Source of the DNA: Dipylidium caninum
Lineage: Eukaryota > Platyhelminthes > Cestoda > Cyclophyllidea > Dipylidiidae
Assembly: GCA_017562135.1 (NCBI GenBank)
Contig: QEYB01000556.1
Coordinates: 1 to 64,000 of the forward strand
DNA: 64,000 bases
Direction of reading: 5' to 3'
The position numbers and the translations under genes were made by a program. Below the pieces are notes generated by a model, which did not search any database, was not told the origin of the DNA, and was given only the letters and a program-made list of their open reading frames with translations. This document shows, in pieces, positions 34,567 through 47,796 of this stretch (position 1 is its first letter; every line of letters begins with the position of its first letter).

Positions 34567-37500
34567 TTTCTCCGTTGAAATATGCTTAACCACAATAAAT
34601 TGGGGAGTTCTACTGGCTACATTTCTCTTATTTTTCGTTGACGTGTTAAGTGAAAATCCGCTTATAACCGGCATTATACCCAGCGAGTTCATCAGTTTTG
34701 CTGATGGGATTATTGAAGTGCCAGCTGAAAAAAATATCACCCTGTACATCTTTGGAAACAATTTCGAAAATGTCACCTATGTGGCCTTTGCGACATCCAA
34801 GGATGAGCATTCATTCTCCTGTGAAAATCACCGTGCTACAACTGCTTTCAACGTGCACACCTTAACGACCTACTCCATGGAAACTTCTGTGCTCCTCCGC
34901 AAACTTACGTCTTTCGAATCTGCTTTCTATATTTGTTTTAAAATGGCACATCCTCTTTCCCATCAAAATCAAACCATAAATTGGGTTTATGCCGATCCAA
35001 TGTATTTAACATCTGCAGTCACTCTTCGTACAGCTTCTACCATCATGCCTTTGTGGGTTCAGATCATTCTTATTATTGTTCTGTTCTCGTTATCTGGTCT
35101 ATTTTCTGGACTTAATCTTGGATTAATGGCGTTAGATAAGACAGAGCTTAAAATTATTGAAACGGCTGGTGATCCTGACGAAAAGCGCTACGCAAAAGCT
35201 ATTCGACCAGTCAGGGAGAAAGGAAATTTATTGCTTTGCACTATCTTGCTTGGCAATGTGACCGTCAATACGTCTCTTACCATACTCATGGATAATCTTA
35301 CAGGCAGTGGATTGTTCGCTGTCATTGCTTCAACAATGGGCATTACTTTATTTGGTGAAATTTTGCCTCAAGCGATATGTTCCCGTCATGGGCTTGCAAT
35401 AGGCGCAAAACTATTTGGCTCACAAGATTCTTCATGGTAATTACATTCCCGGTTGCATTTCCGATCAGCTACATCCTTGACAAGATACTCGGTGAGGACT
35501 TAGGTCAGGTTTACAGCAAGGAAAAGCTTGGTGTGCTATTGAAAGAACAGGCAAGTTCTGCCATCCTTTAAATTGCATTTTATTGTAAGACTTGGTTTAC
35601 CAATTTGATGTCTTTAATTCATCTAAACTTCACATTTTGAATCATTGTTACGCAATCTGTTTTCCTTTTCATAAAGTCTGTTTAATAAATCATTTGTTAT
35701 CATTGTTTTTTATAATATACGTGAGTTTTCTCTAATGTGAGCCTCTGCCTTCTAAAAACTGTCCATAATAAAAAAATCTTACTTGCCACAAGTGTTTGGG
35801 CAGTTTCAAGTGGCCTAAGGACCATAGATAAAATGTATTTGTTTTGCACTTTATTCCACTCGTGCCTATTTGACATGTACTTAAGTACTCTTCTCTTGTT
35901 TATTGTGGCCTTCAATTATTTTCTCGCGAAATTATTTAATTTGGAATTTGGATTGTGGTGATTACTACTTTAAATTCAGATTAAAGGATGGAAACGAGAA
36001 AACGTTTTTTTAACAGCAAACTCTATTCCATCGCTCTGAGCCAGCGATTCATAGTATATCCACTTGTGTACATAAATTTAAGTTTACCGGCTCATTCGGC
36101 TTCCCTATGCAGTTTAACTGTACTAAGTTAAGGCAATGAATTTTATCATTGATATAGGTCACCGTACCTTCTCTTGTTGCAGGCCACCAAGCTTGGTGGT
36201 TAGTTTTGTTACACCGTTGCGCAAGTATTATCATAAACTGTGGGAATTAGAAGATCGGATTAATTCTTAGGGTGATTGGATCCACTTCACAGGAGACTTC
36301 CTGTGAAGTTGAATCTCTTGTCATTTATGATTTCATCAATTATGAATTTTCCCTTGATATTATCGCGCCTCGTAAATGAGTTGTAAATTTAATAAATAAA
36401 GTGTCCTGTCTATTAATCCCGTATTGTGGAAGTGAAGATTGGTTATTGAATTTTTCGATATCTGGAATCAGCAACTGGATGTTAACGTAGTAGGTCATAT
36501 GTTTATTGCATTTTTCATACTAAATTAAATCCTAAAAGCTGGCAAAAATCATGTTTTTATTGAAAGTGACTATTGAAAATTGCGTTGGCAACGTACAGCT
36601 ATGGGTCTCTTCACCATCGCCATTCTTATTGGTATTTGGTAGCAAAATGCTGGTCTCGTCCATCCAGATGAAATGAACATTATTGCTGGTGCCTTGAACA
36701 TGTCTACGAAGACCGTGATGGACATAATGACGCCTCTTGGTGACGCTTTTATGTTGCCTAACACAGCCATTTTGGACTTCGATACAATGAACGAGATATT
36801 TTCCCATGGTTTCACTAGAATTCCTATCTACGAAGCTGACCGGAAGAATATCAAGGCCATCCTTAACGTGAAGGACCTTGGATTTATCAATGTCGACGAC
36901 AAAGTGCCTGTGGCTACTGTATGCAACTTCTACAATAGGTCTATTGTTGTAGTGCCGGAAAATACCAGTCTTGAAGCTATGCTTAAAGAATTTAGACAAG
37001 GTATATTAAAGCAGTTTTTTAATCTCTCGAATCATTCTGAGACTGAAATTGTGGTTCCTTACAAGGATAAACTATTCGATGTGTTATTTTGCTTATTTAT
37101 CATCCCTTAAAATCACAGGCGAAACTGATATGTTTCCCGCAATTTTTTTCCCACGAATTATTATTCCAAAGCAATTGTGTTTGTTTTTTAGTCTTTCCAA
37201 AACTGTGCCGTAGTCGATTTGTACACTACTATAGTGGATTACGATTCTGCTTTTTTGCAAATTTTAGCACTTGACTGATTACCTCTGATACCGTCTCGTT
37301 TTTCATGTGGCACTTTCTTTGGATTTTCCGTTGTCTTTTTCTAATTGAGCATCTATTACTTTCTCAAATCAGCGAAATTTTGGATTATTTAGTGGATAAA
37401 CATTTTTTTCTCCATGGGGCTTTCGGAACTTAATTTCACAGACTATTTTTGCACAAAATTCTACGTTATGCCCGCTATTTTAAAGTTTCCAAAAAACCAC

Positions 37501-40500
37501 AGTGTTTTGTTTATTTTCATCATAGTATCCTACTTACGACAAATTTTTTGACGATTTTAAGCGTTTTTCTTTTGAAAGGTGCATCTTCAATTTCCTGCAC
37601 ATTTCCCCCTGTTGTATTGAATTACTGATAAGCGGTGGGAAATCTTCAGACTTTTCATTTTTGCACAAAAGTTGAGGTGGATAGTGACGTTTTGGCTACT
37701 TCCCCTTGGTGCCATTTTTCGGCATTATTGTGAGTCGGGCCCTTGAGCGTCACCGGTTTTCGGGATTGTGTGTTTATGTTTATCTAACCCGTGTATGCGT
37801 GTAACGAACTCTTTTGTCGTTTGAATTTCGGTTAAAATGCCATGATGAGGTCTGCTTGTCCTCTTACTTCACATTCCTTAACGTCTTATTTCGGTTTTCT
37901 GATAAAATGCTGCGGTTTTCGTGTTTACAACAATGGCCGCCTCTCGGACAGTTCAGTTACACTTGCCTCTATCGTAACTGGAGATTCTCTCAAAAATTAC
38001 TCCTGAATTAACTCGCGGTGCCTTGGATATTATTGACGAAGCACATGATTTTTCCGTTCACTAACATCATTTCCATTACTGTATTTTAGGCAAAACCCAT
38101 ATGGCTTTTGTGGAGCGTATTACACCCAATGGAGTCGGCGACCCTTTCCAGGAACTAGTCGGTTTAGTGACATTGGAGGATGTCATTGAGGAAATCATCC
38201 AGGCTGAGATCGTAGATGAAACAGATATTTTCAGTAAGACTGGGAATTTTTGCACTTGCGAAATTCCCTTTCGTCATAGTTGAATTAACTTGAGTCTATT
38301 GGCCCAATTCTCGCATCGTCACATTTCCTGATTATTGGTTTCTTTTGATGTTTCATGACAGTAAAATGTCTATATTAAACGACATCTTTACTATACGACT
38401 TAGTTGTCTGCGCATTCGTAAGTTCTTAACTTGGATAGATTCGGATTGATGGTATTTTGGTATCACCACAAATACATTACGTGTTTACAGTTTATGCGTG
38501 CTTAAAAGTACTTTCATCTTGTGAAGACATCAGGTTTTAGATAGGGGGATGATATGAATTTCGATTAATATCTAGTAATTCAAATTGCGATTTCCGTGCC
38601 TCTTCAACATCTTCACCTTTTCTCATTTCTCATGTATCCTTATCATGTAAAATGTGCGTATGTCTTGGCAACCCCATCACTGCATTGTGTTTTCATTCCA
38701 GCTGATAATACAAGAAGACAACCGCGCCTCGTTAAAAAAACCGACTTTCGCGTATTCAACACTTCAAACTCCAGTAAACCGCGCCACCATCTGTCACCTC
38801 AACTTAAAATTGCAGCTTTGCGCCACCTCGCTTCGAGTGAGTTATTTAACTCTTAGTTTGTGTTCAATTTTCTTTTTGGACTGCACGTTAGCATCACAAA
38901 TCATTTTGTGCATTGTTGTTCAGCGAGGACTCTTTTTTACATCCCCATTCATAATGACCACAGACCTGATGAGTGAATCTTTTCTGTAAGAATCAGTATC
39001 GCTTCTTAATCTATTTCTTTTGCGCCTGGGAATGTTTCGGGTATCCCTCCCTCCGGGTGTTCACCAACATTTGCCGTTGACGGCAGGGGGAATTTTGACC
39101 TTTTATTTATTATGTCCTCCTAACGAATATGTCGCTGTCCCATAATTTTATTATCGTGATTTAAGACCAATGAGCCCTACTTATAGTTCAATACCGGGTT
39201 ATTTTTACTTTCACTATCAGAATTCATGTTGAGTTATCCTTCCCTTGTTATAGCCTTCTCAATATTGTCGACAAAAGTGTTAAGTAGAGGATACCTCAGA
39301 CATACCTAATTCGGCTACATTTTCGGCCATCTTCAATGACACGACATCGGAAAACATGATTTACCGTTTAGAATTGTTTTTAGGTCCACGGCTGCCGCTG
39401 CTGGGACACGTATGCACCCGTTTTACTCGCTCCATTCTATTCCTTATTTAATCTCTCATTACTTTATTTCATCATGAAGTGTCAAGATTTTCGCTGAGGT
39501 CATTCGATTGTTTCGATATTTGCTTTTCGTGTTCTAAGCACGGCCTTCCACTGGGGTGATATCGCTCTGGGTAATCGGGGTTTAGGTGCTTAATAGTACG
39601 TTTGAAATGCGCAATATCTCATTTAAAGCATCACTTTTTTTCGTCTAGTACTCTTTATTGTGTTTATGCATCTATGACGAACATGTGGTTTTGTCGAAAG
39701 TTTCTTTGTACTATCATCTCCTTTGAGAAACAATTCCTACAAATTCTGATATTATCTGAAAAAGTTAAACCCCATCCTTATAGCTTAATGCAGTCCCGCG
39801 AAACTATTGGATAGCTGATGCCTGAATTTACTTTAGTTCTATGTTTTCCGAACTCGGCTGTTTTGTTTTGCCTTCGAGATATTAAGGTCACCGGTTTATT
39901 TGTATTCTTGGGTGAGCAAGATTCACCGCTTCTATACACGTCTTGCCACCAACTCTAATCATGGTGTAAATATCATTTAACCTCATCTTTGGTAACCCCA
40001 AATCTTAGCTAATAAAAGCGGATACTATTTTTCCTACTGTATTTAACAATTCCCTCTTGTAAACACACTTCCTGCCCCTCAGACCCTCGGTCTTGCATCC
40101 CGATTGGTTTTCATAAATAACGTGTTGCTTAAATTCTGTAAGTACGAAATATCGTGCCAACTTGTATCACTTTTTCAGATGTGGATGCCTTCAAGGATGA
40201 GTATGTTGCCTTGTCCGTACTTCAAAGTATGCTGAACTCCAATGTTGTCATCAATCATGTTTTCAAGTAAGCGGAGTAGTGAGCTTGAAATGTTGGTGCA
40301 ACATGTCACACTGTCGGCTAATCCATAAACTTCGTAGACTCAAACTTTTCCTGTAATCTTACCTTACCACGGGTGCCATGTTCCGGCGCATTTCCCCAAC
40401 GGAAACTTTGGCGCCTGAAAGTTCAAGTTAACCAAATTTCCCTCTCTTCCTCCAAATCGCCGGACTATCAAACATTGTCAAGCCCTTATCTCAGCTCTTC

Positions 40501-42867
40501 AAAAATAAATGGTACTGATTTGTGGCTAATGACGAATATGAAGCACTAGAAGATTGCATCTATCCCCCCTAAGATCGTCCCTTTTATTATACTGTCAATG
40601 AACTGGCGTTTTATATGCAATGGTCTTATGGAATGTTAAGTTTTGCTTTAATAGTTCCAATAAAGCAGTTATTCAGTGCTCAAGTAAATATATATATACT
40701 GATCGGAAGACAGGTTTAGTGAAAATGTTTTCAATGTGTTGCCCGTTAAAGGTGTATAGGATATTTTTGCTTGTACTTGCTCACTTCAAGTCTAAAACTA
40801 AATAAGTGGCCTTATTTCCGTAGTTCTCATGATGACAATGATAATGTGATTTACAAGGCCAATCATTGGGCAAATTACGCGGTCCTCATTTTGCAAGGCA
40901 GGGCCCTAGTAGAAACGAGTAATGAAAAACTTCTCTTCGAGGCTGGACCATTCATGCTTTTTGGTGAGACCGTATTCAAATGTAAGTTAATATTCATACT
41001 AATGTGTGTGCTGTATCTGGGGCTGCATATTCCCGGCCAAGTGATTTCCAAACGAAGAGTCGTTTCTTCGACTTAGGGGATCACCTACCACTGTGGCAAA
41101 AAGGCTTGCCTCAATTTTAAAGACAGTGGGGACGCATCCCTGTCTATTTTAATTATTGTTCAAAATGATGCTATTTACCACTTACTTGACTTGTACAATA
41201 TGCCAGTGATTGGTTTCTGGAATTTCTTTTTATCAGCATATTTCTTCCCTTTTATCAACCCAAATTCAAGACAGTCTGGAGTCCATTTACGTCAAATGAG
41301 TAAAGATTTTGTGTGTATCTTAGGTCTTTTTAGCGATAGAGGTAGTATTGGGTGAGGACGGCATTAAACGAGCTTGCATACAAATAAGTGGTATTTTGAT
41401 TCCGCGTGAGTTTGCGCTTAACCCTACGTGGGATTTGCTTTCCCTGTTAAGAAGTTGGTCACTGTAGTCCACCGAAGTCTGGCGGGAATGAGGTAAAGGC
41501 GAGTGATAAACGCCTCTTTTCACCAAACGGCCAGTTTTTGTGTATGCTCACGTTGATCGCTACAAATGGGAGGGAAAATCACCTTGCTTTACTAGCATAA
41601 TTAATACAGGTTCTTTCTTTATTCCTTTATAGAGATTCACTTTTTGTGAGCTTTTATATTCAGTCCTTTTTGTGTTTGTAACATGGTATCTTATATTTTC
41701 TCTTAAAGGGGTACATTTTACAGCAAAAAGCATTGTTCATCCATCAAAGTGAAAGTAGAAATATTGGTCACTGTTATAGACACATCGACATCAATGACGG
41801 AGATTGCGGCATCCGCCGACAATCTGCTAGGAAGTATTTCATGCAATCGTGGTAAAAATTGCAATCGTGGTAAAAATTGCAATTCGAGCAGACATTTCAG
41901 CAGCGCTCATTCTGCTGTTTTTTTGGGGATGTCTTTGTTGTAGATGTGAATGACATCTTCCCCGAGGTGTCCACTCTCAAGGATCCTGAGCTGCAGTCTG
42001 CTCAACTGGCAGCTCGGGCTCGCTTCCTTCCCGATTACACAGTGCGTGCGGTGACAAATATTGAATACCTTCGTATTACAGCTGAGCACTACCTTCTCGC
42101 TCGTCGACTTACTGTCTGGGTCACCAAGCTTCACCCTCAAGGTGGGTGGGTGGCTGCCTGTACACCCCACCAAATCTGGACATTAGGTTCTTTTCAGCAC
42201 ATTCATTTTTCAAAGCTACTTCAGAATCTATTCACCTACTTCCTATCTAGCCTAATTGTTTGTTTGTTTATTTGACTACCTTTTTCGTGTTCAAAGTGAC
42301 CCAGGTAGTATTGGTGTGAAGACGGTTTGCCTTACGTTGCCTATTTCCACTCTAAGAAGACGTGACTCTGACCGTCGAAAGCAGCTTTTGCAATTTATCA
42401 ACTGGGATCCACCGTCACTAACGCTTCCGCAAAAGCAATTGATGAAAATGCTAGCGAAGTACCAGAGCCATAATTCGAAATGTTGTGTTCGCTAACGTCA
42501 GTCTTCGTCCCGCGTAGGAGTACCAACATCACTTAATGCGGCCGAAAATCCTCCTCTTATCTTTATTTGTCAAGACTATCAATCAATTCAGCTTGAAGCT
42601 TATACGGCGTGGGGGGGGGGAGTTCAGTGTGCGACCGAGGTCATTTTGCCGTTTTTCTTACGAAGAAATGTCTAGCGACTGTTGAATTCTTCAATTTGAA
42701 TTCTGGATTCTGTCCCGAGTGAAGACTGACGATAGTAAAATGTGTTTCTGTTTGTTTTAACAGACCCAGAAGCGGTTTCACCGACTCAGCAGAACATAAT
42801 TGATGATGTGTTCGGCTCTAAGTCGGCCAGTGAAGGGGTGGTCCTGCCACCAGCAACGCCCGACTAG
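34567..42867 (+). CDS. CNNM: CNNM (ancient conserved domain protein) metal transporter; first exon missing, one frameshift
   Basis: CNNM proteins mediate or regulate Mg2+ efflux across plasma membranes. Exons: 34567-35550, 36643-37000, 38090-38233, 38702-38836, 40179-40266, 40824-40981, 41750-41851, 41944-42145, 42297-42484, 42764-42867, about 820 residues (human CNNM4 has 775). Order: end of a signal sequence, extracellular domain ([15 protein letters not shown]), DUF21 membrane domain ([42 protein letters not shown]), a CBS pair ([44 protein letters not shown]), then a cyclic-nucleotide-binding-like fold ([25 protein letters not shown]). The first exon needs an upstream partner in phase 2. 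Near 35407-35410 the frame jumps, and one more A would restore it. Intron 1 starts with GC at 35551. The exon 7 acceptor and the donor of the 42297 exon are less certain. Confidence 0.88.
41843..41878 (+). repeat. 18-bp tandem duplication spanning a 5' splice site
   Basis: The unit GCAATCGTGGTAAAAATT occurs twice without a gap at the end of CNNM exon 7. Each copy holds the same G|GTAAAA donor, after 41851 and after 41869. Because 18 is a multiple of three, using the second donor would add six residues (GKNCNR) in frame. Confidence 0.85.
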
Positions 42868-44209
42868 TTGGTGGTGGGTGCTGAGACCGGTGGCTGTTTT
42901 TGTCCGCCTACACATGACATGCCTCCAAATGACATACAGTTGGTCTCTGTCTTGTCTTGATTTCTCTCTGTTTTAAATGGAATTGTGCTGGTCATATTCT
43001 TTTGTTGCTGCTTGTGAGTGAATGTGCTTAAATCTGGCGCGCCACTCATTTTTTCGAATACCGTCAGAATACTTGTGACCTTGTTCACTTCCGTCTTCCT
43101 AAACAGCTCCGGTAACTCGTCACGGTGAACAGCCTGTTAGTGACCATTGTTCCCGGTTTTATCTGCCTTACATTTATCGCTTCTCGTAAACCCTTAATAT
43201 ATGCGGGTATTCCTTACTTATTATGGTCTTTTGTTCTGTCGAGAGTCACGTCATAATCCACAAGGTTAAAGTTATTCCATAAAGTCAATTCTCCCCGTAT
43301 ACGTCTAAATTGAAAAATATTGCGCCAACAATTGGCATTTTTGCCCGTGATTTCTGTTCTCACTCTACTTTCTATTCAGATGCCATTTACGTTTCTACCT
43401 TTGCAAATGAGATATGTCAACGTTTTCGCTTTTGGCAGAGACTTCTTGATTCACTGGTGCGTGGTTTCACTACGATAGCTCCAAAACATTGTTGTGAGGA
43501 CTAAAGCTTGTATCCAACAAATAGCACAATGCTTATCCAAATGTTTGGTACCTCTTGGACATAACTCTTTCCGGCTTTTCAGTTCAGCATTCTTTTGTCT
43601 ACCTTTTAGTAAATCTCTCTGTTCAAATAAACGTTTTTTTAAATCCTGTTTGGATGTAATTAACGTCAGTGTATAATACTTCAAAGTTATAACAAAGTAG
43701 TGGCGATCATTCACTTTTTTGGACCAAACTGTTTCACTCTTGCGACTTTTCGCGTTAGGAAAGGCGTAGAAGTAGAGGAGCACCTCTTTTTGCGTTGCTC
43801 CCCTCGAAGATCTTTGTGGAACATGACCGTTTTTCTTAATACTTGCGATTTTGTTGGCTTCCTTATTCTGCAGATAATTTCTGCGCCAAGATGTGGTAAT
43901 GTCAAATGCAATTTATTGTCCTTTCCATTACTCTTTCACAATTTCTGCATGGACTTTTTCCTTGTGGGGTCTATTCAATACATATACCGTTTGAAGCAAA
44001 TTCATTGACATGATTTTTATCACTTGTAAACGTTGGTACGTTCACCTAACAAACATTTATCTAAGTCGGAGTTGGATGCTTGCCGTCATGTCGCTTTGTG
44101 TGCTTTTCGGAAACCCTTCCTGACTCGTAGTACATGCTACACTTTTTGCATCTGCGGCCGTTTCGTACACAGCCCGACGCAATCACCACACCACTTCCCT
44201 CGCTTTTAG

Positions 44210-44769
44210 GCCTTGCTGCTCTTGAGCCCCGCGACGAGTCATGCACGGAAAGTGATATGAATAGCATAAAGTGGTCCGCGATCCAAGCTTTTCGCGGGCA
44301 CAAGGACTCTTGTTGTGTCTCTGCTTTGCAAGGAGAGAGTCAGGACTTCTTTCAAACTGCCTGGGACCGCCACATTTCTCACCTCAGGGAGGCTACCCGA
44401 GCTTCCGTCCTCGCCTCCATAGTCGACATTGGAGGCAGTGGGAATTCTTCGGCTGCACGACCCAACTCGCGTTCCACCACTTCTCCACCTGCTTTAGTTC
44501 GTCACTCCGTGGTCGACGGAGCTAATTTTAACGATTACTCTTCTGATTGCCCCGACCCCCTTTCTACAGATCCGCCCGGACAACAAAGCGAAGGTGCTTT
44601 CAAGATGGAATTTAGTTCTCCCCGACACCCTCTTCGCTTTTCTATCCCGCAAAAGTACCCTCATCAGCCGTCAACAATGCGCCCAGACACGACGGCTGAA
44701 AAGAAAGTTGAGGAGGAATTGGCAGTTCGCCGTGGATCTTGCAAACCTGCTACAATCGGGAAGGAGTGA
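44210..44769 (+). CDS. Possible alternative last exon of CNNM (or exon of another gene)
   Basis: After an acceptor with a pyrimidine tract (CTCGCTTTTAG, ending 44209), a frame stays open for 185 codons to a TGA at 44767-44769. Base use is coding-like. It starts with two bases of a codon, so it accepts a phase-1 donor just as the CNNM exon at 42764 does. It could be spliced from the same upstream exon as an alternative C-terminal tail. The sequence is Ser/Pro/Thr-rich with acidic stretches and no known domain, which suits a cytosolic tail. It might instead belong to an unrecognised gene. Confidence 0.4.
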
Positions 44770-47364
44770 CTTAGTTCAAGAGTCAACACCACAACTGCTG
44801 GGAGATTAGTTTTGTGATTACAAGTCTGTTGGCACATTTGTGCTTTAAAGACACCCCTCTTCATTAATAATTTTAACACTTTCAACTACACCAGTCCCCA
44901 TGTCTTAGTCTCTTCCATTTTTGAGATAACGATTATGAATTGGCTCTTTATTTAACACACGACAAGCAGCGCGAAATTTTTGTGATGCATTCTTAATGTA
45001 TTAGAAGTTGTTCATGATAGCCTACTACTATTTGTCCAGTTGAAAGGTCACTTTTATAAAGGGAAACGTGAATTTTCTTGACTTTAGATATTTGTCGTAT
45101 TGTCGACCCTGCGATGTCTATTTTGAAGTGTTAATCGGTTAATATTTTCTAGTTTGTCTGGACATGTGAATATTGTTCGTTGTCATTATTCTATTCATTT
45201 TTGACCGAGTTCAGCGCGATATAAGACATCAATTGTCTTGAGTATCCTCCGATGGCAAAAAAGCTTTACGACCGCACTAGAGTGGTGAACATCACGCAGG
45301 AATCATTAAGAGCTTCAGTCATGTCAAATCTGGATTTCATTCCACTGACCCTCTGCATATTAATGAACAGAGGTTCACGCTGGAGCCACGGAAACTTGCG
45401 TAGGGAGCAGGGGAGTGGCTTTGCTGTTACCACCTCTTGCATAGCGGAGCAACAAGGCTGTCGTGATCTCAGCTAAACCCGTAGACCGGCCGTTTGGCTC
45501 ACTCTCATCGCTCCTATTTTTTCATGAAGTACTTTCTAAGCATTTCAGCCATTTTAATAGCTTGGTGAGATGGACTACGCGAACACAAAACGTCGACTGC
45601 GATCTTAGTCCTAGTAACTTCATTTTTTTGTGATTTTGTTGTGTCTTAACGTACGTCTCATCTGCGGCTAAAACTCCTTATGGTCGGGGTGCAAGGAATT
45701 GCAAATTTCCGACCGTAATTAAAGTGCCCCTGACAGACGTTATATAGCGAGCTCCTACCGTGATGATTTATGTAACTCTTTTGTATATACAACCAATTTC
45801 TCGGCTTTTTCCGACGCGTTTTAAATAACCATGTGTCTACATTTAACCACGCTTAGTGATATCGGGTAAATAATCACAATATAGCGGTGTTTTATCATGA
45901 AAGCATATAACATCGAGCCTAGAAGATTAGAAACCGAGAAGACTGAGCATAAGGCATTGTTTGTCGAGTAAAACGTCGACAATTGTGCATTCTTTATGGA
46001 GTAAAACGAGTTAACTAACAAATTCTAGGGGGAATTGACTGGAAAACCTGCGTAGTGATAATGGTCCTAGTTTCTCTTCATAAAATTAGTGTTACCGCTG
46101 CTGCACTATTTCGCGGGTCACAGGATTCTTAAAATTAATCTCTCAACATAGCATGAAACCCTGGTTTTTGGGCTTTGTATCTAGACAAAGTAGACGAGGA
46201 TGATAGATAACCTGAAAAAATCGAAGTTGGGAAAGAGTTATGTATTACGCATATTTGATATTATGTTCAACATCGCCTAAACTTGATCTTTAGAACTTTG
46301 AATCTTATGCTTTTCCCGCTTTATAGGACTTAATTCCTGCGCATATCAGTTTCATAGTATGCTTACTATAGATCTCATCTGGCGGTCCCTAAATGCGTGG
46401 CCTGACGGAAGTGCATTGATTAAATCTCCTTAAGCTTTAATAGGCTCAATTTCTTGCCTAAGCTCCTTTAATAGGAAAACGCCGACTTCTTCAAAATTAA
46501 TTTATCATGCATATTCATGACTACTTTCTAAGACAACAGCAATTGTGACACTTAATTATCTACACGATCAAAAATCCCTCATATTCAAGTAGCACCCTGA
46601 GAAGATGGATAATCCTTCCTACCAGAGACTCTGACACGCATGCGCATTGAAGAACATTAAAATTGAAAGTTCAGATCCCCACAAAGAACACTAAGCTGGA
46701 ATTGATGTCCCTTTAACCAACTTGTATTACAAGAAACGATTCGTCAGAGCATATTAAATGATTATGATTGACCCAGAGTCGGAAGCAACTTATGGGTTTA
46801 TGAAGTCATTATAATGTATAACATAATGTGTAGGTCGAAATATTTTGATCATATAATAACCAAAACGAAACACAGCGGTATCTGTTAGAATAGCGCAAAA
46901 TTTCTAAGGGTCGCCAACTTTATAGTAAATCTATATGCCCCAGGATGACGCTCGAAACGGAATTGCAGAGGAGACCCGCAATTCTTCCAAAGGCGTTAAC
47001 ACACAATGAGGGAAAATAACTTACTCATCAAGACCAAGTATTACGATTATCCATAAACATTATGATATTGGACTGATAGTAGGGTTCCGGGGACAAAAAT
47101 TGTAACCAAGATCGTTCACAACTTGTGTAGTGCTTTATTCAAAACTCCCTACCGAATGCGCCCTCCGCAAGAAATGCATGCGTAAGAAAGCCGGACTAAC
47201 AATATTTCATTTAACACGCTCAAAGAAGCCCAAAGATATAGAGGTTAAACGCATATCAACAAATGGAGCTACATATCGAAGGTTGTACTGTTGCTTTCGA
47301 GCTATAGAGGTTATTAATGGACTACATAGTTCTAGTGAAAACCCAAGTTCTGGTATGAACACAA
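44770..47364. other. Intergenic region between CNNM and TRAPPC1
   Basis: No recognised gene or repeat. The + strand changes from T-rich (as in plus-strand introns) to A-rich at about 45.8 kb, as the neighbouring transcription changes strand. Confidence 0.45.
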
Positions 47365-47370
47365 TTTATT
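47365..47370 (-). terminator. Poly(A) signal fused to the TRAPPC1 stop codon
   Basis: On the minus strand the last codon CAA, the stop TAA and the next bases create AATAAA across the stop. This is the same arrangement as at the end of the TACC gene. Its use is inferred. Confidence 0.5.
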
Positions 47371-47776
47371 GGAAGTTTTGAATCCATTTTTCGAGGTTTT
47401 GGGAAAACAGAGAACACGCCACAGGATTTAGCGGATCATACCCAGGCGACTTTACAACATACTCAACGTACATCTTGTATACGTACTCCAAATCCTTCAA
47501 AAGTGGGGGTAGAGCAGCATCAGAATTAAGAACAATCTTTAATCCAGTTGGCCCTTCAAAGTAGTGAAGACGGTATTTATTCGTTTTGTAAGACATTGTA
47601 AATATATCGTTCTCAGTAGGAGACAGTTTCAAACAGACAGCTTTCAGACCAACGAGCATGCCCTGAATTAATTTTGTGTTATCCTCCTTAGTATTTGTAA
47701 TTTTCAACTTGATCCATTCCTTGTAGAAGACTGTATTTCCATGGACGTCAAAAACGTAAATATTAAAAAACTTCAT
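47366..47776 (-). CDS. TRAPPC1: TRAPPC1 (Bet5), trafficking protein particle complex subunit, single exon
   Basis: TRAPPC1/Bet5 is a core longin-fold subunit of the TRAPP complexes, which act as Rab1 exchange factors and tethers in ER-Golgi traffic. One uninterrupted frame of 136 residues (human 145) matches from end to end. It has FNIYVFDVHGN at the N-terminus, KEWIKLK, LIQGMLVGLKAVCLKLSP, YRLHYFEGPTGLKIVLNSD in the centre, and YVEYVVKSP near the C-terminus. There is no intron, unlike its neighbours. Its ATG lies 20 bp after the stop codon of an upstream minus-strand membrane-protein exon. A separate promoter has almost no room, so co-transcription and trans-splicing is the simplest explanation. 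The stop codon is part of an AATAAA. Confidence 0.93.
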   Translation of the reverse strand: MKFFNIYVFDVHGNTVFYKEWIKLKITNTKEDNTKLIQGMLVGLKAVCLKLSPTENDIFTMSYKTNKYRLHYFEGPTGLKIVLNSDAALPPLLKDLEYVYKMYVEYVVKSPGYDPLNPVACSLFSQNLEKWIQNFQ

Positions 47777-47796
47777 TGTGTGTGAAAGTAAGCAGA

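Noticed and set aside
36532..36999. 155-codon minus-strand frame
   Set aside because: It is the antisense shadow of CNNM exon 36643-37000, whose sense frame encodes the CBS region.
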